This document shows positions 60,351-64,000 of a stretch of DNA of 64,000 bases, in pieces. This stretch comes from Nectonema munidae (lineage: Eukaryota; Nematomorpha; Nectonematoida; Nectonematidae). The notes below the pieces were generated by a model. The model was given only the letters and a program-made list of their open reading frames with translations. It did not search any database and was not told where the DNA came from. Made by a program: the position numbers and the translations under genes. The stretch's first letter is position 1. The number at the start of each line of letters is the position of its first letter. The stretch spans positions 168,925 to 232,924 of the forward strand of contig JAUIRK010001044.1 of the NCBI GenBank assembly GCA_030549495.1, given 5' to 3'.

Positions 60351-62599
60351 GGGTTAAAAATGTTCGGTTCAACGCAGTTACAAAATTTATCACTCTAAAT
60401 AACGTTCAAAGGAGTCACATATCAGAGAATATTTAGTTTGTTCATCAGTTAGTTGGAGCTAGTGTCAAAGTCTCCTACTATTATATTTTTCAAGTTTTTT
60501 TTTCATTCCTTCGTTATGCCACTTTCAATTTCCCTATAAAACATCAACTGCAAAAAAAGAAAAATAGTTTATTTATTCTTTCATTTTCATCACTCGTAAC
60601 TTTGCCATCCACAATATGATTTTATCAACAATGGCTGCACCAAAATGAAGATTGTACAGTAGCAAGTTTTTGTATGTTTCCCAAAACCAACAATAATAAA
60701 AAGAAAAATGATTAAGGAAATACATAGATATCAAATTGTATTTTTATTAAATAAGTATAAAAGTTTTATTTTAGATAAAATAATTAAATATAATAACAAT
60801 AAATTAAAAGTTCTTAGTGTGCTATTTAAATTACTAATTTGAATGGAATTTTTTGTCACTATTTTGTAAAGTTTGAATTTTGGTATTTTCGTCATGTCAC
60901 TTCTTTGATAGTGACTCTAGAAGTCCTTTGAGGAGTAACACAATTTTAAGTATCCTGTCGAGAATTAAGATCCACTTTGTTTGCCAAAGCCCAATAATTT
61001 ATGAGATAGTGTAGTCATCAAAAAATAAGTGTTTCAAAAAAGATATAGCCCGTGGACAAGCAGCTCCACCATTGCAAATAATTCTTTGTTATGAATCTTT
61101 AGTTTATAAGCCATGTGATTATGATCGTTTTTTCCTTTGTGTTGAAGGAGAGTGTCTTTCAGATAATTAAGTTCCATAACCTCCTGTAATTGAACAAAGG
61201 AGGATCCTGAGTGATTCGATATGAAGGATAAGTTTTGAATAAGAATTGATTAAAAAATATCCCGAGTGATTTTCCTTAATATTTCCAGAGATTCACGCAT
61301 GAAAATGACTAAAGCATTCTAGATCATTGAAAAGATAATATGAAAGTAATGAGATCGTTTAATTTTAGTGTTGAATAAATCTTCAAGCTTGGCCTATGAG
61401 AGACGGGGCGAGCAAGTACGTTCCCTTTTTCCAAATGCATTGTTTCTGTGCCCATTATTGAAGAACTAGTTGAGCCCTGAACACACTAACAAATTGTTAG
61501 GTCGATTAGAGTCTTTGTCATTCTTATCATGAATTAGTGTAAAGTAAATCAGATGCTTTTTTGAAATTTAGATGCCCGCCATAATTTTATTTTCTATTCT
61601 GTTTGAATAAGTGTGAACTAAATCATTGAATGCTACCCTCTGAGTGGTCTATTAGATTGGAATAATATAGCGAAATTAATCCCAGTGATAGAACTGACAA
61701 GAGTTTATTGAAGTAAAGGTAAAAGGGAGGGGGTAATGAATATGTTACATACTCGTTAAAACGAGGGAGGGAGAATTGAATTTTTAATAGGTTGGTGTTG
61801 TGTAATGTATCTTTATCCCCAAGCTGAAGACAACACAAATAGTATTCAACTTCGTTTCTAACTTTGCACGGAATTTTAATAGATAAATGATACAAAAAAT
61901 AATTTTGAATAAATTAATAAATAAAATAATCAGAAATTTTTTGAAAAAAGAATTATTTTAAAATGGTATTTATAATGAATCAATTTAATATAGATAAATT
62001 TCAATGATCAAAAGATTCTAAAGAAAAAAATATTAGCTGTGGCCGAAAACATTTGGAATTTACTGTATTATTGTAATAGTATATTGTAATGTATTGTCGT
62101 ATAAATATTAAAGCAAGTTTGCAGATATTTTACAGCTTTGAAGCAGTTTTTTTTTATTTTTAGATTTGGGTATAATGCGTCCAAAAAAAGAAATCAAGGG
62201 GTAACTGACAGTAGAAAGGAGAAGAACAGTCATTTAAACAATATACAGATGCATCGGTAAATAGATTTATTGGGGAAAAATGACAATGATTTTTTTTCTA
62301 ATAAAACGCCTCCTAGATGGATTATTATTTATACTCGCACATATATTATACTTCTTTCGTTGAGAAAGCCGTAGTGTACTTCGTAGTGAGTTTTACTAAT
62401 TTCGTGCAGAGATTATTTTATGATAAAAACATCTAAGATATTATCATTGAGAGTCGATAAGAGTTAAATAATGGTCAAGATTTCGAATTAACTAAAGAAT
62501 ATTTCTGTCAATCTATTGAAATTATTTTGTTTTCAGGTTACTATCCTCTTCCTAGACAATATTTGTTTTAATCATAGTAAGATCGTAATGTACCTATTT
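60351..62599. other. Non-coding AT-rich DNA
   Basis: No coding frame with a recognisable domain. The minus-strand frame at 61895-61623 has no supporting feature. No terminal repeats were recognised. Confidence 0.55.
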
Positions 62600-63230
62600 C
62601 TATCTCAGAGATAATCTAAAAACTTACTGGAAAAAGAGCTGCCAAAACTGAGCCTTTATATAAACAGGTGAATAAAGTATCTGGATTTTTCGAAAAATAC
62701 CTTCCCGTTGACAAACAAATGCTGGCATACTATGCAGGAAATGAATGTAAAGTGACCAAACGTGTGAACCTATCAAATTTTGATTTAAAAAAGTAGGCTC
62801 TTACTGCTACTTCTACTGGAACTTGTAATTAGAATGAAATCTTACACAGGAGCAGAAAAAATTAAAAAAAACTAATAAGAATCCAGGAGGAAATATAGTT
62901 TGAGAATTATTTTGTGATGCTGCTTAAACTCCTGTGCACAATATTTATTTTGGGATTTTTTCAAATCATATTACTTGTTAAGGCACCTCGGAAAACTAAA
63001 ACTTAAGCACACAAGGTATCCGATAAAAAATCCACTGGAAAAGCAGAAAACTGTCTTGTATGTGTTCTGATGGTAATAATACTCTCACCATCAGGTGAAA
63101 AGATGTCACAGCAACAAATTTTGAAACTGTATTATCCTTTAATTATGTCACTCGATGGTCAAGATGCCATAAAAAAGAATCCTCTTAAAGTACCTTCATC
63201 TTGTTCACTCTTAATCCACCAAACTATTTC
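62600..63230 (+). pseudogene. PiggyBac fossil (PGBD-like), plus strand
   Basis: Reading across frames, LRDNLK is followed by GKRAAKTEPLYKQVNKVSGF then LPVDKQMLAYYAGNE. This corresponds to the L-R-D-N...K-x-x-P-L-x-x-x-x-N segment and the SIDEQMxxYxG first catalytic motif of PGBD proteins, with Lys where Glu is usual after the Asp. Weaker matches follow: NIYFGIFSNH for the second Asp region, HTRYPIKNPLEK for the G-T-x-R-x-N-R...P-L region, and YVTRWSRCHKKESS. Frames change and stops are common. It is clearly old. It runs opposite to the other piggyBac copies and resembles the lineage of 48935-49450 more than copies 1 and 2. Confidence 0.55.
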
Positions 63231-64000
63231 TGAACACCATCCTATTATACACGTTTATTCTTTATAAGCAACTCCATTTTCGAGATCAGGCCTCATGTTG
63301 CTATGGGGGTAGAGCTTTCGATGCCTCAAGTTCCTTAGCATTATTTTTAATTATTTAATTCTATTTTTTTGGAAAGGGAGAAATTAAAATGTTTATTATT
63401 CCAAAAATTTAGTAAGAGATCCATATCAAGCATGAGGGTTGCCAAGCAAGTTGCCTTTAAAAAAAAGGTACATTGGGAAAAGCAGCACGGATTATTATTG
63501 ATATAATAATCAATTTTCTAGCAAATATGGGCGTAACTTCTATTCGAACAACGGGTTAATATGCTTTTTGCAGATCTCTTAAAAATCCAATATGCAAGTC
63601 GGATGACATGATAAATGAATTAAAATAAAAAGATTTTTTGTGTTTTGTAAAAGTATCAAATAAATGCAAAAACTATTGGAGTAAAATCGTTAAATTATGA
63701 AGTTTCAATGAAAAATAGTGACGTTATTTTATAATAGGCAATAGGGTCTTGCGAAGATGAAGGTTTTCTACCCTCCCTGACTTACAAAATTTTAGGCAAC
63801 CATAACTAGATATGTTTTAGGCGTGTCTGGGCATGTCATTCCGAAAACAAAGTGCATAGAAGAGTGCTTGCCAACGTATGAAAATAGATCTTTTCAAGAC
63901 AACCCCAACTTTTTCGATCTTAAGAAAATTTTGAAGAATTTTTGTCTCTATAACATGCATGTCTGTTGTGTGTATGTGCTCACTTTCTTAATAGAATTTT
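63231..64000. other. No gene seen
   Basis: AT-rich unique DNA to the window end. No frame or element end is supported. Confidence 0.5.

Overview
The window is AT-rich eukaryotic DNA, almost certainly from an invertebrate metazoan. The evidence is short-intron, TIR-bearing piggyBac and hAT DNA transposons, tRNA-derived SINE-like insertions and one HIG1-domain coding region. An arthropod (perhaps a copepod) is my guess, but no sequence here proves the species. Nothing bacterial or archaeal is present.

Region 1 (1-1182) is AT-rich unique flank. Region 2 (1183-41469) is a ~40 kb satellite made of a 31-bp unit that is very T-poor on the + strand. The units form higher-order repeats (HORs) of two lengths. 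A ~2.03 kb HOR occurs six times in succession at 17.8-29.9 kb, and a ~3.3 kb HOR built of 1.18 + 2.15 kb halves occurs three times at 29.9-39.9 kb. The satellite is two blocks in tandem. At 10,234 the right edge of block A joins a second copy of the array's own unique left flank (1036-1182), and block B starts there. A 113-115 bp sequence flanks the whole array in direct orientation (351-463 and 41656-41770). Several short indel-rich patches look like assembly seams, so copy numbers inside the array are provisional.

Region 3 (41.5-57.7 kb) is a transposon graveyard. It holds a broken piggyBac on the minus strand (42.4-45.1 kb) whose middle carries a tRNA-like SINE that is itself split by a hAT-type MITE. 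It also holds a SINE-like insertion with 14-bp direct repeats (46.3 kb), two more hAT-type non-autonomous elements with 8-bp target duplications (47.9 and 57.1 kb), and a remnant of a second piggyBac lineage (48.9-49.5 kb). A 4.04 kb piggyBac element (49573-53615) has TTAA and 16-bp terminal inverted repeats at both ends and a near-intact two-exon transposase with a 51-bp intron. A broken hAT transposase with a CGGBP1-like N-terminus follows (53.9-55.1 kb).

Region 4 (57.7-64 kb) is mostly non-coding. Its one convincing host-like gene is a single-exon HIG1-domain protein (58265-58543, + strand, poly(A) signal at 58588). An unrecognised 49-codon reading frame lies at 59209-59358, and another piggyBac fossil at 62.6-63.2 kb. 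The genes form no operon or pathway. The main biology of the window is satellite amplification beside a nest of DNA transposons.
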